Notes: generated by a model not told the origin, from the sequence alone. Shown: positions 14,510 through 23,776, counted from the first letter of the stretch. The stretch: DNA of 27,119 nt from Acidobacteriota bacterium (GCA_021827245.1 JAKAWN010000036.1:1-27119), one strand, 5' to 3'. Made by a program: numbers and translations.

Positions 14510-15411
14510 AAGAATCCAGGACATACACGACTGCCGCTGCTTTCCGAAGGGCGCTCGAAGCGAGACTCCAGGAAATCGCAAAGAGCGAAGGTGTCGATTT
14601 GCAGCGCCTCCGGCGACAAGTCGCTTTTGATCGATTTTTGGCTCGATTATTCAGAGAAGGCCAGCATCGCCCGCTCCCCTGGATACTGAAAGGCGGCTAT
14701 GCGATGGAGTTGCGAATCAAATCCGCACGAACGACGAAGGACATTGATCTAACCCTGCGAGGCGGCGGTTTGGGACGGACGAGTGGCAACCAGGAGAATC
14801 GCGTTTTGTTGGAAAGTCTCCAAGAAGCCTCCGCGGTAGACATTGGAGATTTCTTTTCTTATAGGGTAGGCGAACCAATCTCAGATTTGGAAGCTGCCCC
14901 GTACGGGGGCGCGAGGTTTCCAATCGAGGGCCGCGTGGACGGTCGAAAGTTCGTTGGGTTTCATCTTGACATTGGAATTGGCGACGTCGTAATGGAACCG
15001 CTCGAAGCCATCGAAGGGCGAAACTGGCTACAGTTCGCGGGCATCGCAAGCCCGTCCCTCTATATGATTCCGCGCGAACAACAATTTGCAGAGAAACTGC
15101 ACGCTTATACTCTGCCGAGACGCGGTGGGGTGAATAGCCGCGTAAGGGATCTGGTGGACATGCTTCTCTTAATTCGGTCGGGCACGATGGCCAATGAGAA
15201 GGTCGCTGAGGCAATCCACGTAACATTCGATCGGCGAAAAACTCATGCCTTGCCTAAGGTCCTGTCTCAGCCGCCCGCCGATTGGCAAACGCCGTACAGC
15301 GCGCTTGCCAAAGAGTGTGGTTTGTCAGGGGGCGTAAATGATGCGTTCGCGATTCTGAGTATTTATCTGAGCGAAGGCGGGATTCTCGAGATGAAGCCCA
15401 GCAAGCCATAG
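14506..15411 (+). CDS. abiEii: AbiEii-family nucleotidyltransferase toxin
   Basis: A 301-residue toxin of the nucleotidyltransferase (MenT/AbiEii, DUF1814-like) family. Active-site features are visible: ILKGGYAMELR at residues 60-70 and ARTTKDIDL at 74-82 with the paired acidic residues. REQQFAEKLHAYT lies near residue 190 and RVRDLVDMLLL near 215, both characteristic of the family. These toxins transfer nucleotides, in some members to tRNA ends, and halt growth. The ATG overlaps the AbiEi stop. A 132-bp gap to the ssb stop contains no supported gene. Confidence 0.9.
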   Translation: MKESRTYTTAAAFRRALEARLQEIAKSEGVDLQRLRRQVAFDRFLARLFREGQHRPLPWILKGGYAMELRIKSARTTKDIDLTLRGGGLGRTSGNQENRVLLESLQEASAVDIGDFFSYRVGEPISDLEAAPYGGARFPIEGRVDGRKFVGFHLDIGIGDVVMEPLEAIEGRNWLQFAGIASPSLYMIPREQQFAEKLHAYTLPRRGGVNSRVRDLVDMLLLIRSGTMANEKVAEAIHVTFDRRKTHALPKVLSQPPADWQTPYSALAKECGLSGGVNDAFAILSIYLSEGGILEMKPSKP

Positions 15412-15543
15412 TGCTGCCGTGCCGCAATGAGATTTTAGGAGACGGGGCAAAACGCCCAAAAAGGATCGAATAGACTACAAATGGCGAAGTCAAAAGATTC
15501 GGCCCGAGAAGACGTGCACGAGATCACTTTGGAAGAGGGCCCT

Positions 15544-15975
15544 TCAGAAGGGGATGTCGTCAGTGCTCTCCGGTCCGCTACTGGCAGCGGTTGACGGAGG
15601 TTCCCCGTGTTCCGCTGGGGCCTGCCCCGATCCGTTCCTCGAACCGCCCAAGAGACGCAACGTGCTGATGACCACCTCGGTGACGGTCCTCGCCTTGCCT
15701 TCCTTGTCATCGTACTTGCGCGTCTGCAGCCGGCCTTCGAGATAGACCTGCTTGCCCCGCGTGAGGTATTGTCCGCAGACTTCGGCCAGGCCATTCCAGG
15801 CAACGCACCGAAACCATTCGACCCGACCGACGCTGTCACCGTTGCTGTTCTTGAACGATTCATTTACAGCCACGGAGAAGTTTGCTACAGGCTTACCTCC
15901 GGCCGTGAACTTGAGATCCGCATCGCTCCCAACGTTTCCGAGAACGATCACCTTATTTACTCCTTGTTGTGACAT
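15544..15975 (-). CDS. ssb: Single-stranded DNA-binding protein
   Basis: A 143-residue SSB. The OB fold covers residues 1-110 (VNKVIVLGNVGSDADLKF, GGKPVANFSVAVNE, VEWFRCVAWNGLAEVCGQYL, GKQVYLEGRLQTRKY). A Gly/Ser/Pro-rich linker follows, then the acidic tip DDIPF that recruits replication and repair proteins. AGGAG stands before the ATG at 15975. Being inside the island, far from chromosomal replication genes, it is probably the element's own SSB, as is common on conjugative and PRTRC-type elements. A stem-loop lies in its probable 5' leader. Confidence 0.93.
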   Translation of the reverse strand: MSQQGVNKVIVLGNVGSDADLKFTAGGKPVANFSVAVNESFKNSNGDSVGRVEWFRCVAWNGLAEVCGQYLTRGKQVYLEGRLQTRKYDDKEGKARTVTEVVISTLRLLGGSRNGSGQAPAEHGEPPSTAASSGPESTDDIPF

Positions 15976-16008
15976 TGCTTATTGCTCCTTTCTCAACAGT
16001 CCTCATGG

Positions 16009-16051
16009 ATGTCGGAGTCTTGGCCACAAATAGCCAAACTCCCGAGGACAT
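16009..16051. promoter_or_regulatory. ssb: Imperfect dyad in the ssb leader region
   Basis: Three nested pairings form a stem-loop: ATGTC/GACAT, GGAGT/ACTCC and TTGGC/GCCAA around an 8-base loop, with a one-base bulge. It lies 34-76 bp upstream of the ssb start. A GATAAT -10-like element lies a little further upstream on the minus strand. It could be an operator or an mRNA structure. Confidence 0.4.
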
Positions 16052-16084
16052 TGGGTATTATCTGATGGGTTGAGATTTTGACGA

Positions 16085-16303
16085 GTGCGCCACTTCGCAT
16101 CGGACGACAGAATTGATAGCAAAATAACGAAGACGGTCGCTGACTGTTTCAACTATCGGGACAAGATTGGCCTAGACGAAGCGCTTGAGGCACTTCGAGA
16201 CTGCTGGAGGCACCGGCCCGCCACGATGGACGAGTTGTGGAAGTGCGCGAGAGTGTGCCGGGTCGCAAACGTCCTGCGGCCCTGTCTGGGGTCGATCGTG
16301 TGA
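16085..16303 (+). pseudogene. C-terminal remnant of a second AbiEi-family antitoxin
   Basis: The frame gives ITKTVADCFNYRDKIGLDEA, LEALRDCWRHRPATMDEL and CARVCRVANVLRPCLGS. This is the C-terminal signature of AbiEi-type antitoxins, in which TVADCFKYR...ATMDELWR...RVANVMRPYLE is conserved. The winged-helix N-terminus and body are missing, and the sequence before about 16085 is not recognisable. Its TGA overlaps the GTG of the following toxin remnant as GTGA, the normal junction of the pair. It is not related closely to the intact copy at 13895. Confidence 0.7.
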
Positions 16304-16641
16304 GCCCCAGGGATATTCGGAATCTCGGCGCGTCCATGCGATGGCGCCTTTTCAATCTTGCTAAACAGCGCGGGGACGACTTCGAAGTTGTCTTCACACG
16401 TTACGCGACCCAACGACTTCCGTACCGGCTCAGCCAGTCGCCTCATTCGAGCCACTTCCATTTGAAGGGAGCAACGCTGTTTGCGCTGTAAGGCGGAGGT
16501 TTGTATCGCTTTCCGCGTGATCTTGACCTGCTCGCAAATGGCGACAGCAGTGTCCGGCGGCTCGAACGAGTCTCCCGCGAAGTTTGAATCGTTCAAGTCG
16601 AGCCTGACGGTCCTCGATTTGACAAGCCAGAAAGAGGATCT
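16300..16641 (+). pseudogene. Broken AbiEii-family nucleotidyltransferase toxin
   Basis: From the GTG at 16300 the frame reads RDIRNLGASMRWRLFNLAKQ, RLPYRLSQSPHSSHFHLKGA and LFAL, then a TAA at 16489-16491 where this family has Trp. The same frame continues with YRFPRDLDLLANGDSSVRRL, a second in-frame TGA, and VQVEPDGPRFD. These are successive parts of one AbiEii protein (KGA.LFALW, RDLDLL.FGD, VEPDG..FD), so two stop codons lie inside a once continuous gene. The C-terminal half is missing. This is a dead toxin next to a dead antitoxin. Confidence 0.7.
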
Positions 16642-16644
16642 CAG

Positions 16645-17084
16645 CCAGCCCGCTTGAGGAATCTGCTTTCCTGGTGGAATGACGGAGTCAGCTTGGCCTA
16701 TAATCGGTCGCTCACCCGCTACTTTTCGAGGGTGGTTCGGAAGGCACCGATGATGAACCAAGCTAGGGAAGCCAGGCGTGAGCCGTGCTGCGACTGTTCG
16801 GACGTCCGGTACAACGACTTCGACCTCTGGGGAGGTCATTCCCCGCTGCGCTGCTGAGAGACATCAGGGCACCCATTGAGGGAGGCCGTTGCGAAACGAG
16901 CACGACTGTGAAGGGGCCAGCTATTGGCGTGGGGGTGTGAAAGAAACGCCCGTGAACGCCCAGCCTAAGTAGCCCGATGGGTCGTTTCTACGTGTGCCCC
17001 AGGCGTGCCCAAATGGGGTGCGTGGGGCGTTTTGAGCGTTTTCTCTGTGATGTAAAATCAATAAGTTACGTGTTATCAACGGGC
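16645..17084. other. Gene-poor end of the left island
   Basis: No frame here looks like a real protein. The longest minus-strand frame (16153-16839) runs antisense through the toxin remnant. The stretch probably holds decayed island DNA up to the junction at 17117. GTGCCCCAGGCGTGCCCAAA near 16996 is GC-rich, but no paired structure was established. Confidence 0.35.
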
Positions 17085-17117
17085 CGGAGGGGTTCAACTC
17101 CCCCCTCCAGCACCAAT
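17085..17117 (+). other. tRNA/tmRNA-like 3' end, candidate attachment-site half
   Basis: A T-arm-like GGGG-TTCAACT-CCCC is followed by CTCCAGC, A and CCA, as in the last 30 or so bases of a tRNA or tmRNA (TTCAACT loops are common in tmRNA). No matching acceptor 5' strand, D-arm or anticodon arm occurs upstream, so the gene is not complete here. This is what remains when an element integrates into the 3' end of such a gene, with the intact copy at its other end outside the window. It marks the change from accessory DNA to ispG. Confidence 0.5.
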
Positions 17118-17214
17118 TCCCGGGCAGTGATTAGAGAATCCTCGAGTAAATTTTACCCGGCGGAAACAGGCCTTTGAAGGTCACTGTGTGGGAGGACAAG
17201 CGGGGAGGGCCAGG

Positions 17215-18372
17215 CTACCGGATCGTGACCAAGGGTGCCTGCGGCGACGCGATTTCCGCGGCCTCGGGAATCACGCCCGCCTCCTTATCGGCGACGAACC
17301 GCTCGATTTCCTCGAGCAGCGCGGAGACAATTTCCGCTTCGCTCACGCGCCGGATGGCTTTGCCCTGGCGATAAATCATTCCATTGCCGCGGCCGGCGGC
17401 GACGCCGAGATCGGCTTCGCGCGCCTCGCCCGGCCCGTTCACGGCGCATCCCATAACGGCAACGGTGAGCGGCGTGCGCACGTGCGCCGTCGCGTCCTCG
17501 ATTTCTTTTGCGATCTTGAACAGGTCCACTTCGAGGCGTCCGCAAGTCGGGCATGCGATGACGACCGGCCCGCGGCTGCGCAGCTCGAGCGATTTCAGCA
17601 GCTCATAAGCGACGCGTACTTCTTCAACCGGGTCGGTTGCGAGTGAAACGCGAATCGTGTCGCCGATGCCCTCGGCCAGCAACATGCCGATGCCAACGCA
17701 CGACTTCACCGTACCCGAAAATTGCGTGCCTGCCTCCGTCACGCCAAGGTGCAACGGATAATCAAACTGTTTTGAGAAGAGCCGGTAAGCGGCGACGGTC
17801 AGTTTGACGTTCGAAGATTTGAGAGAAACGATCGTGTCCATGAAGCCGAGGTCTTCGAGGATCTGAATGTGGTATTGCGCGCTTTCGACCATGGCTTCGG
17901 GCGTCGGGTAGCCGTATTTTTCAAGCAGCCGCCGCTCGAGCGAGCCCGCGTTCACGCCGATGCGGATGGGCACTTTCTGTTCCTGCGCGCGCCGAACCAC
18001 GGTCCGCACTTTCTCCTCGTCGCCGATATTTCCGGGGTTGATGCGCAATTTATCAATGCCGGCGTCGAGCGCCATGAGCGCGAACTTATATTGGAAGTGA
18101 ATGTCGGAAACGAGAATCGAGCCGGGGCAGCGCCGGCGAATTTCCGCGAGCGATTTCGCCGCCTCGAGATCGGGAACAGCGAGCCGGACGATTTCGCATC
18201 CGGCGGCTTCCATCTGGTGGACCTGCTCGGCCGTCTTCGCCGCATCGCGCGTGTCCGTCTTCGTCATGGACTGCACAATGACCGGAGCATCCCCTCCGAT
18301 TGTCAGGTTGCCGACTTTCACCGTGCGGGTCTTGCGCCGCGGTGGAAAGTGTTCACGATCGCTGAAGTTCAC
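17215..18372 (-). CDS. ispG: 4-hydroxy-3-methylbut-2-en-1-yl diphosphate synthase (MEP pathway)
   Basis: A 385-residue IspG/GcpE. It converts 2-C-methyl-D-erythritol 2,4-cyclodiphosphate to HMBPP with a [4Fe-4S] cluster in the cytosol. The N-terminal TIM barrel shows VGNLTIGGDAPVIVQSMTKT, DTRDAA, CEIVRLAVPD, SDIHFQYKFAL and KLRINPGNIG. The C-terminal cluster domain has CPTCGR and MGCAVNGPGEA, which hold the cluster cysteines and following Glu. The length fits the short bacterial type without the plant insert. It is the last gene of the uppS-cdsA-dxr-rseP-ispG block, 54 bp after rseP, joining two isoprenoid enzymes with their consumer UppS. Downstream begins the left mobile island. Confidence 0.96.
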   Translation of the reverse strand: MNFSDREHFPPRRKTRTVKVGNLTIGGDAPVIVQSMTKTDTRDAAKTAEQVHQMEAAGCEIVRLAVPDLEAAKSLAEIRRRCPGSILVSDIHFQYKFALMALDAGIDKLRINPGNIGDEEKVRTVVRRAQEQKVPIRIGVNAGSLERRLLEKYGYPTPEAMVESAQYHIQILEDLGFMDTIVSLKSSNVKLTVAAYRLFSKQFDYPLHLGVTEAGTQFSGTVKSCVGIGMLLAEGIGDTIRVSLATDPVEEVRVAYELLKSLELRSRGPVVIACPTCGRLEVDLFKIAKEIEDATAHVRTPLTVAVMGCAVNGPGEAREADLGVAAGRGNGMIYRQGKAIRRVSEAEIVSALLEEIERFVADKEAGVIPEAAEIASPQAPLVTIR

Positions 18373-18426
18373 GGCATTCCTCCCAAACAGGCTCCCGGCC
18401 GGTCCGAAAGCTTTCGATCCATGGCC

Positions 18427-19788
18427 TCAATACGGATGGACCGTCTTCATAATGTCGTTATAGACCGCAAAAATCGTCAACGCAAGAATCAAAACAATGC
18501 CGACCTGCGCCAGCCGTTCTTTTACTGCCAAACTCAGGTCGCGGCGCATAACTCCTTCGATCGCAAGCGTGACAATCCCGCCCCCATCGAGAACAGGGAG
18601 CGGAAACAAATTGATGATACCAAGCTGCAAGCTGATAAACGACATGAAAGTCAGTAAATCGGCCAATCCTGCGCGGTAAGCCTGGCCGGAAAGCTGCGCG
18701 ATGCCGATGGGCCCGGAAAGCGAGCGGGTGGACATCTGCCGGGTCAGGATTTTCCCGAGCGCCTCAATCGTCACCGCGAGGCTTTCGAAGTTGGCGTTCA
18801 GTGAGGCCATGAATGCCTTGCCTAGGGGAAGCTTGCTCACGATGATATCTCTTGGGAACATGATCCCAACCTGCCACTTCGTTTCCCCCATCACGGTTGT
18901 ATAAACAGGCTGCAACTGGGTCTCAAATACCGTTGCGCCGCGCCGGATCGTCAACGTCACCGGCTTCCCTTTGCTGCCGGCGATGTCCTTGATGAGCGTG
19001 GGATAGTAGTACGTTGTGTGGCCGTTAATGCCCACGATTTCGTCCCCCGGCTTGAGACCAGCGTGGCTTGCCGGCAGGCCCGCCTCGATCTTGTGAATGA
19101 TCGCCGGCATGAACGGCATCCATCCGGCGTAACCGATGCGGCTTGAACCCTTCGCGACGGGCGTAATCGCCACATGCTCGATCGCCGACCCTCTTTGCAC
19201 CACCAAAGGCACTTGTTCTCCGACCATGGTCAGGATCTGGAGTTCGACGTCCTGCCAGGAAGGATTTTTCTGCCCGTCGAATTTCAAGACCAAATCTCCG
19301 GGCTTCAGTCCCGCCTTCGCCGCGGGCGAATTGGCGGCAACGTCGCCGATGCGGACGGCCTGGCTTTCGTACGCCGGCTGCACGTATTGAACCATGTAAA
19401 GTCCGGCGAGCAACCCAATCGCCAGAAAAATGTTCATCGCCGGCCCCATGGCCATGACAATGAAACGCTGCCAACGCGGATGGGAAAGAAACTCGCCGGG
19501 GTCTTCGCCATGAACTTGAGTTGGGTCTTCGCCCGCCATTCGCACGTATCCGCCGAAGAGCAACAGGCTCACGCGGTAATCGGTGGCTGAGGGATCATCG
19601 TCCTTCAGCCGGCCGAAACTGAAATGGCCCTTCTTGATGCCAAACAGGCGGGGGGGGAAACCGAAGGAAAACACCGGCACGCGCACGCCAAAGGATTTCG
19701 CGGCCACGAAGTGTCCAAACTCGTGAACGAAGATCACAACGCCCAGAACCACGATGACAACGATGATGTCGGTCAGTATTCGCGCCAT
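18427..19788 (-). CDS. rseP: Site-2 intramembrane zinc metalloprotease RseP
   Basis: A 453-residue inner-membrane protease. HEFGH at residues 22-26 in the first helix supplies the zinc ligands. The second active-site segment LPVLDGGGIV is near residue 402, between the C-terminal helices. Two PDZ domains fill the periplasmic middle (AAKAGLKPGDLVLKFDG and GLKPGDEIVGINGHT). A FGFPPRLFG segment follows the first helix. RseP cleaves anti-sigma factors such as RseA and signal-peptide remnants. Its ATG at 19788 lies inside the last codons of dxr (16-bp overlap), so the two are translationally linked. The dxr-rseP order is common in many bacteria. Confidence 0.95.
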   Translation of the reverse strand: MARILTDIIVVIVVLGVVIFVHEFGHFVAAKSFGVRVPVFSFGFPPRLFGIKKGHFSFGRLKDDDPSATDYRVSLLLFGGYVRMAGEDPTQVHGEDPGEFLSHPRWQRFIVMAMGPAMNIFLAIGLLAGLYMVQYVQPAYESQAVRIGDVAANSPAAKAGLKPGDLVLKFDGQKNPSWQDVELQILTMVGEQVPLVVQRGSAIEHVAITPVAKGSSRIGYAGWMPFMPAIIHKIEAGLPASHAGLKPGDEIVGINGHTTYYYPTLIKDIAGSKGKPVTLTIRRGATVFETQLQPVYTTVMGETKWQVGIMFPRDIIVSKLPLGKAFMASLNANFESLAVTIEALGKILTRQMSTRSLSGPIGIAQLSGQAYRAGLADLLTFMSFISLQLGIINLFPLPVLDGGGIVTLAIEGVMRRDLSLAVKERLAQVGIVLILALTIFAVYNDIMKTVHPY

Positions 19789-21011
19789 GATCCTGTGCGC
19801 CGGCCTTTCTTCCCGGAACTCGCGCTCGGCCGGAGCGAGGCGATTGAGCGCTCCGCCGCCGCACGCGCCTGCCGGTCCAGCTCCATAACGTCCTCTATAG
19901 AAATCAGATGCACGGCAGGGGTGGCTCGCATCACATTCTCGATGACTCGCGGAATGTCCCGGAAGCCCAGCCGATGAGCGAGGAACGCTTCAACGGCCAC
20001 TTCGTCGGCGGCGTTCATAGCGCAAGGCATCCCTTGGCCCGCTTCAAGCGCCGCGCGGCCCAGCTCGAGGCAGGGAAAGCGACGGGAATCCGGCGGCTCA
20101 AAATTCAATCTTCGCGCTCGCGCCCAATCGAGCGTCAGCGCGTCTCCATTGAGCTTCACGCGATCCGGATAAGTCATCGCATATTGAATCGGCAGGCGCA
20201 TGTCCGGGACGGAAAGCTGAGCCATCAGCGATCCATCTTGGAATTCTATCATGGAGTGAATCAGCGACTCCGGATGAATAAGGACCTCGATCTGCCTCTC
20301 CGGCAGTCCAAAAAGCCAATGGGCTTCGATGATTTCGAGGCCCTTGTTCATGAGCGTGGCGGAATCAATCGTGATGCGCCCGCCCATTTTCCAGATCGGA
20401 TGGCGAAGGGCTTGCTCGGGCGTGACGGAATTCAAACTCTTTTGCGGCGTGCGCAGAAACGGCCCGCCGGAGGCGGTCAGAATCAGGCGGCGAACTTCCT
20501 GCGGCCTGCCCGAGCGCAGACACTGATGAATGGCGCTGTGCTCGCTGTCAATCGGCAGAATTGCTGCGCCTGTCTCGCGCGCCTTTTGCGTGACCAGCTC
20601 TCCGGCCACCACCAGCACTTCCTTATTCGCCAGGCCCAGGTTTTTCCCCGCCTCAACGGCCCGGTAAGCTGCCAGCAGCCCTGTCGTCCCGTATCCTGCG
20701 GCAATCACGAAATCGACTTCCGGCATTGTCGCCGCTTCGGCCTGGCCCTCGGCTCCGGCCAGAATGGAAATGGGCCTTCTGTAGCGGCGGGCCTTGAGTG
20801 CGGCTTTCAATGGCTCGACGTGCTCGGGCGAAGCGACCACGGCAACACGCGGTTTGAACGCGGCGATTTGCGCGGCAAGGAGTGCGATATTCTTCCCCGC
20901 ACACAAAGCCGCGACCCCGAAACGCTCGGAGAGGCTTTCCACCACGCGGAGCGCGTTGCGCCCCACTGACCCCGTCGAACCGAGAATGCAAAGACGCTTT
21001 ACCACCGCCAT
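19773..21011 (-). CDS. dxr: 1-deoxy-D-xylulose 5-phosphate reductoisomerase (MEP pathway)
   Basis: A 412-residue enzyme from the ATG at 21011. It turns DXP into MEP with NADPH and a divalent metal. The Rossmann start KRLCILGSTGSVGRNAL binds NADPH. LANKEVLVVAGE, ILPIDSEHSAIHQCL (metal ligands Asp and Glu) and LTASGGPFL follow, then the substrate loop HPIWKMGGRITIDSATLMNK, and EAHWLFGL. The start was placed at 21011 because Dxr proteins begin just before the KR.CILGSTG strand. An in-frame ATG at 21038 would add nine residues. It overlaps the end of cdsA by 13 bp and the start of rseP by 16 bp, so the block is tightly packed. Confidence 0.95.
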   Translation of the reverse strand: MAVVKRLCILGSTGSVGRNALRVVESLSERFGVAALCAGKNIALLAAQIAAFKPRVAVVASPEHVEPLKAALKARRYRRPISILAGAEGQAEAATMPEVDFVIAAGYGTTGLLAAYRAVEAGKNLGLANKEVLVVAGELVTQKARETGAAILPIDSEHSAIHQCLRSGRPQEVRRLILTASGGPFLRTPQKSLNSVTPEQALRHPIWKMGGRITIDSATLMNKGLEIIEAHWLFGLPERQIEVLIHPESLIHSMIEFQDGSLMAQLSVPDMRLPIQYAMTYPDRVKLNGDALTLDWARARRLNFEPPDSRRFPCLELGRAALEAGQGMPCAMNAADEVAVEAFLAHRLGFRDIPRVIENVMRATPAVHLISIEDVMELDRQARAAAERSIASLRPSASSGKKGRRTGSWREY

Positions 21012-21820
21012 GTCCTCTGAATCATCCACGCCATCCACATCACGGGGGCCGCGAAAAGCAGGCTGTCAACGCGGTCGAGCATCCCGCCGTGGCCGGGCAG
21101 GAGCCGACCCGAATCCTTCAGCTTCGCGCCGCGCTTGAGCGCCGATTCGACCAGATCGCCTGCCTGTCCGGCCAGCGCGACGATTCCCGCGATCAGGATG
21201 ACGGCTTTCATGCTCTCCTCGCGCCAATAGAAATGCGCATAAACACCGCCCGCCAGAATCGAACCGGCAAGCCCTGCCACAGCCCCTTCAAGCGTCTTCG
21301 CGGGAGAAATCTGATTGAAAAAGGGAGTTCGGCCCCAGTTCCTTCCAATCAAGTACGCGAAAATATCTCCGGCCCAAACCACGAGGAACAGAAACAAAAC
21401 CATTCGCCCGCCGGCGTCCGGCTGCGTGAATCGCAAGGGCACGAGCCACGACAGCGTGAACGCGACATAGAGCACTCCGAGCATCGTCGCAGCCGACGCT
21501 CCCAGGCAATTCGCTACGCCGGTCTTCGCGCGCAACGCCGGCAGGAACGCAAAGAGGATCAATATCAAAAGAAGTGCGAATTCCATCGTGGGGTTGGCCC
21601 CCACGAGCGGCAGTTGCGCGAGGCAGATCAAAGCTCCAATCACATAGCCGATCCCGTTGAACGCCCGGAAGCCCGTATCCCGGCTGATGGCGTAGAATTC
21701 GAAAAGGCCGATTTCGACGGTCAAGAGCAACGCCACCATGAACGGCCACTCCCTCCTCTGAAGGATCAGCCAGGCAACGAGCAGCCCCAACGGCACCGCG
21801 GTAAGGATTCGGCGTTTCAT
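20999..21820 (-). CDS. cdsA: Phosphatidate cytidylyltransferase (CDP-diacylglycerol synthase)
   Basis: A 273-residue polytopic membrane enzyme that makes CDP-diacylglycerol from CTP and phosphatidate for phospholipid synthesis. About seven or eight hydrophobic helices are visible, beginning ILTAVPLGLLVAWLIL. The C-terminal family signature is intact: SPAKTLEGAVAGLAGSIL, LAGQAGDLVESALKRGAKLK and DSGRLLPGHGGMLDRVDSL. The acidic residues of the latter bind metal and CTP. The start at 21820 is 17 bp after the uppS stop. It is the second gene of the lipid/isoprenoid block. Confidence 0.94.
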   Translation of the reverse strand: MKRRILTAVPLGLLVAWLILQRREWPFMVALLLTVEIGLFEFYAISRDTGFRAFNGIGYVIGALICLAQLPLVGANPTMEFALLLILILFAFLPALRAKTGVANCLGASAATMLGVLYVAFTLSWLVPLRFTQPDAGGRMVLFLFLVVWAGDIFAYLIGRNWGRTPFFNQISPAKTLEGAVAGLAGSILAGGVYAHFYWREESMKAVILIAGIVALAGQAGDLVESALKRGAKLKDSGRLLPGHGGMLDRVDSLLFAAPVMWMAWMIQRTWRW

Positions 21821-21837
21821 GCGGGTTCAATGTCTTT

Positions 21838-22581
<744 letters not shown>

Positions 22582-22735
22582 TGCGCGCCCAGGGGTCGAG
22601 GCCGATTGCTCTTTCTCATGGGTAAAGGTAACACAAGCGCTCTCCGCTTTGCAAGGCGCGAGAATGCGGAACGGCCTTACCAAGCTGGCGTGGAAGAGAA
22701 AGCGCGGGCGCCGGCGTCGAATAGCAAAGGAGCGC

Positions 22736-22765
22736 TTGACGAGGCGCTATTCCGCGTGGTACTCT
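22736..22765 (+). promoter_or_regulatory. Weak candidate promoter for the DUF72 gene
   Basis: TTGACG (22736-22741), an 18-base spacer and TACTCT (22760-22765), ending 22 bases before the ATG. The -35 is good and the -10 poor. Confidence 0.3.
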
Positions 22766-22787
22766 TGGCGAAGAAAAGGCGAATACG

Positions 22788-23717
22788 ATGCCGCCCCGTC
22801 ACGCTGCGGAAATTCGCGTGGGTCCCGCCGGATGGTCATATAACGACTGGGAGGGGGTGGTTTATCCCGAACGGAAGCCGCGCAATTTTCACGAAGCGGG
22901 CTATCTCGCCCAGTTTTTCGATACGGTCGAAATCAATACGACGTTCTATCATCCGCCGCGGCCGGAGATGGTTCGAGGCTGGGTTCGGAGGGTGGAAGGG
23001 AATCCGCGCTTCAAATTCACCGCGAAGCTGTGGCAGCGCTTTACACACGAGCGAGCGGCGAATCTCGAAGATGAAAAGACGTTCAAGCGCGCGATCGAGC
23101 CTCTGGCCGCGGCGGGGAAGTTGGGCGCGCTGCTGATGCAATTTCCCTGGTCGTTCAAGAACACGCAGCCGAACCGGGAATTTCTCGGCGGTCTGGTGGT
23201 CGAGTTCATGGAATATCCGCTGGTGGCTGAAGTGCGGCACGAATCGTGGAACCGGCCGGAAGTTTTTGCGATGCTGCATGACCTGAACGTCGGCTTCTGT
23301 AACATTGATCAACCAGTGATTGGAAAGTCGCTTGGGCCGAGCGATCGCGCGACGGCGCCCGTGGGCTATGTGCGGCTGCACGGCCGAAACTACGAGCACT
23401 GGTTCGCGTCAAGCGAGCAATCGGCGGAGCGTTACAACTACCTTTACAGCACGGCGGAGCTTCAGCCCTGGGTCGAGCGGATTCGCGCAGTTGCGGCGCG
23501 CGCCGACGCCGTTTACGTCGTGACGAACAACCACTTCCGCGGCAAGGCCATTGCCAATGGCCTGCAACTCGTCAACCTGATTACTCAACAGCCCGTCCAC
23601 GTTCCGCCAACCCTCCTCGCCCATTATCCCGAGCTTCAGCCCATCGCTCGAATTGAAACCGAGCCTTCCGAACTGCGCCAGACGGACCTCTTTGGTCCGG
23701 TCACGGCCGGCCGGTGA
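22788..23717 (+). CDS. DUF72/YecE-family protein
   Basis: A 309-residue TIM-barrel protein of the DUF72 (YecE) family. Characteristic blocks are IRVGPAGWSYNDWEGVVYP near the start, LAQFFDTVEINTTFYHPPRP, FKFTAKLWQRFTH, GALLMQFPWSFKNT, VAEVRHESW, and GYVRLHGRN with the aromatic YEHWF. The C-terminal VVTNNHFRGKAIANGLQL also matches. The family is common in bacteria, but its reaction is not firmly known. Some members are suspected to act on nucleic acid or sugar phosphates. The ATG is preceded by AAGG. It is transcribed away from uppS and toward tRNA-Glu. No sign of transfer. Confidence 0.93.
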   Translation: MPPRHAAEIRVGPAGWSYNDWEGVVYPERKPRNFHEAGYLAQFFDTVEINTTFYHPPRPEMVRGWVRRVEGNPRFKFTAKLWQRFTHERAANLEDEKTFKRAIEPLAAAGKLGALLMQFPWSFKNTQPNREFLGGLVVEFMEYPLVAEVRHESWNRPEVFAMLHDLNVGFCNIDQPVIGKSLGPSDRATAPVGYVRLHGRNYEHWFASSEQSAERYNYLYSTAELQPWVERIRAVAARADAVYVVTNNHFRGKAIANGLQLVNLITQQPVHVPPTLLAHYPELQPIARIETEPSELRQTDLFGPVTAGR

Positions 23718-23746
23718 TGCCGCGCGACGGCAGCCTGCGCGAACGT

Positions 23747-23776
23747 TTGACAGTTTTCCCGCCGCACTGTTAGCAT
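23747..23776 (+). promoter_or_regulatory. Candidate promoter for tRNA-Glu
   Basis: A perfect -35 TTGACA (23747-23752), an 18-base spacer and TAGCAT (23771-23776, four of six). The tRNA starts 97 bp downstream, so a processed leader would be needed. Confidence 0.4.

Noticed and set aside
15481..15594. 37-codon plus-strand frame after AbiEii
   Set aside because: It overlaps the ssb 3' end antisense, and the only AGGA is too far from the ATG. No independent support.
16153..16839. 228-aa minus-strand frame
   Set aside because: Half is antisense to the AbiEi/AbiEii remnants, which carry clear family motifs. The rest has no recognisable feature.
17030..17117. A complete tRNA gene at the left-island border
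   Set aside because: No acceptor 5' strand complementary to CTCCAGC and no D- or anticodon-arm could be drawn, so only a 3' fragment is called.
19908..20969. 353-aa plus-strand frame
   Set aside because: It is entirely antisense to dxr. High GC gives long shadow frames, and the product matches no family.
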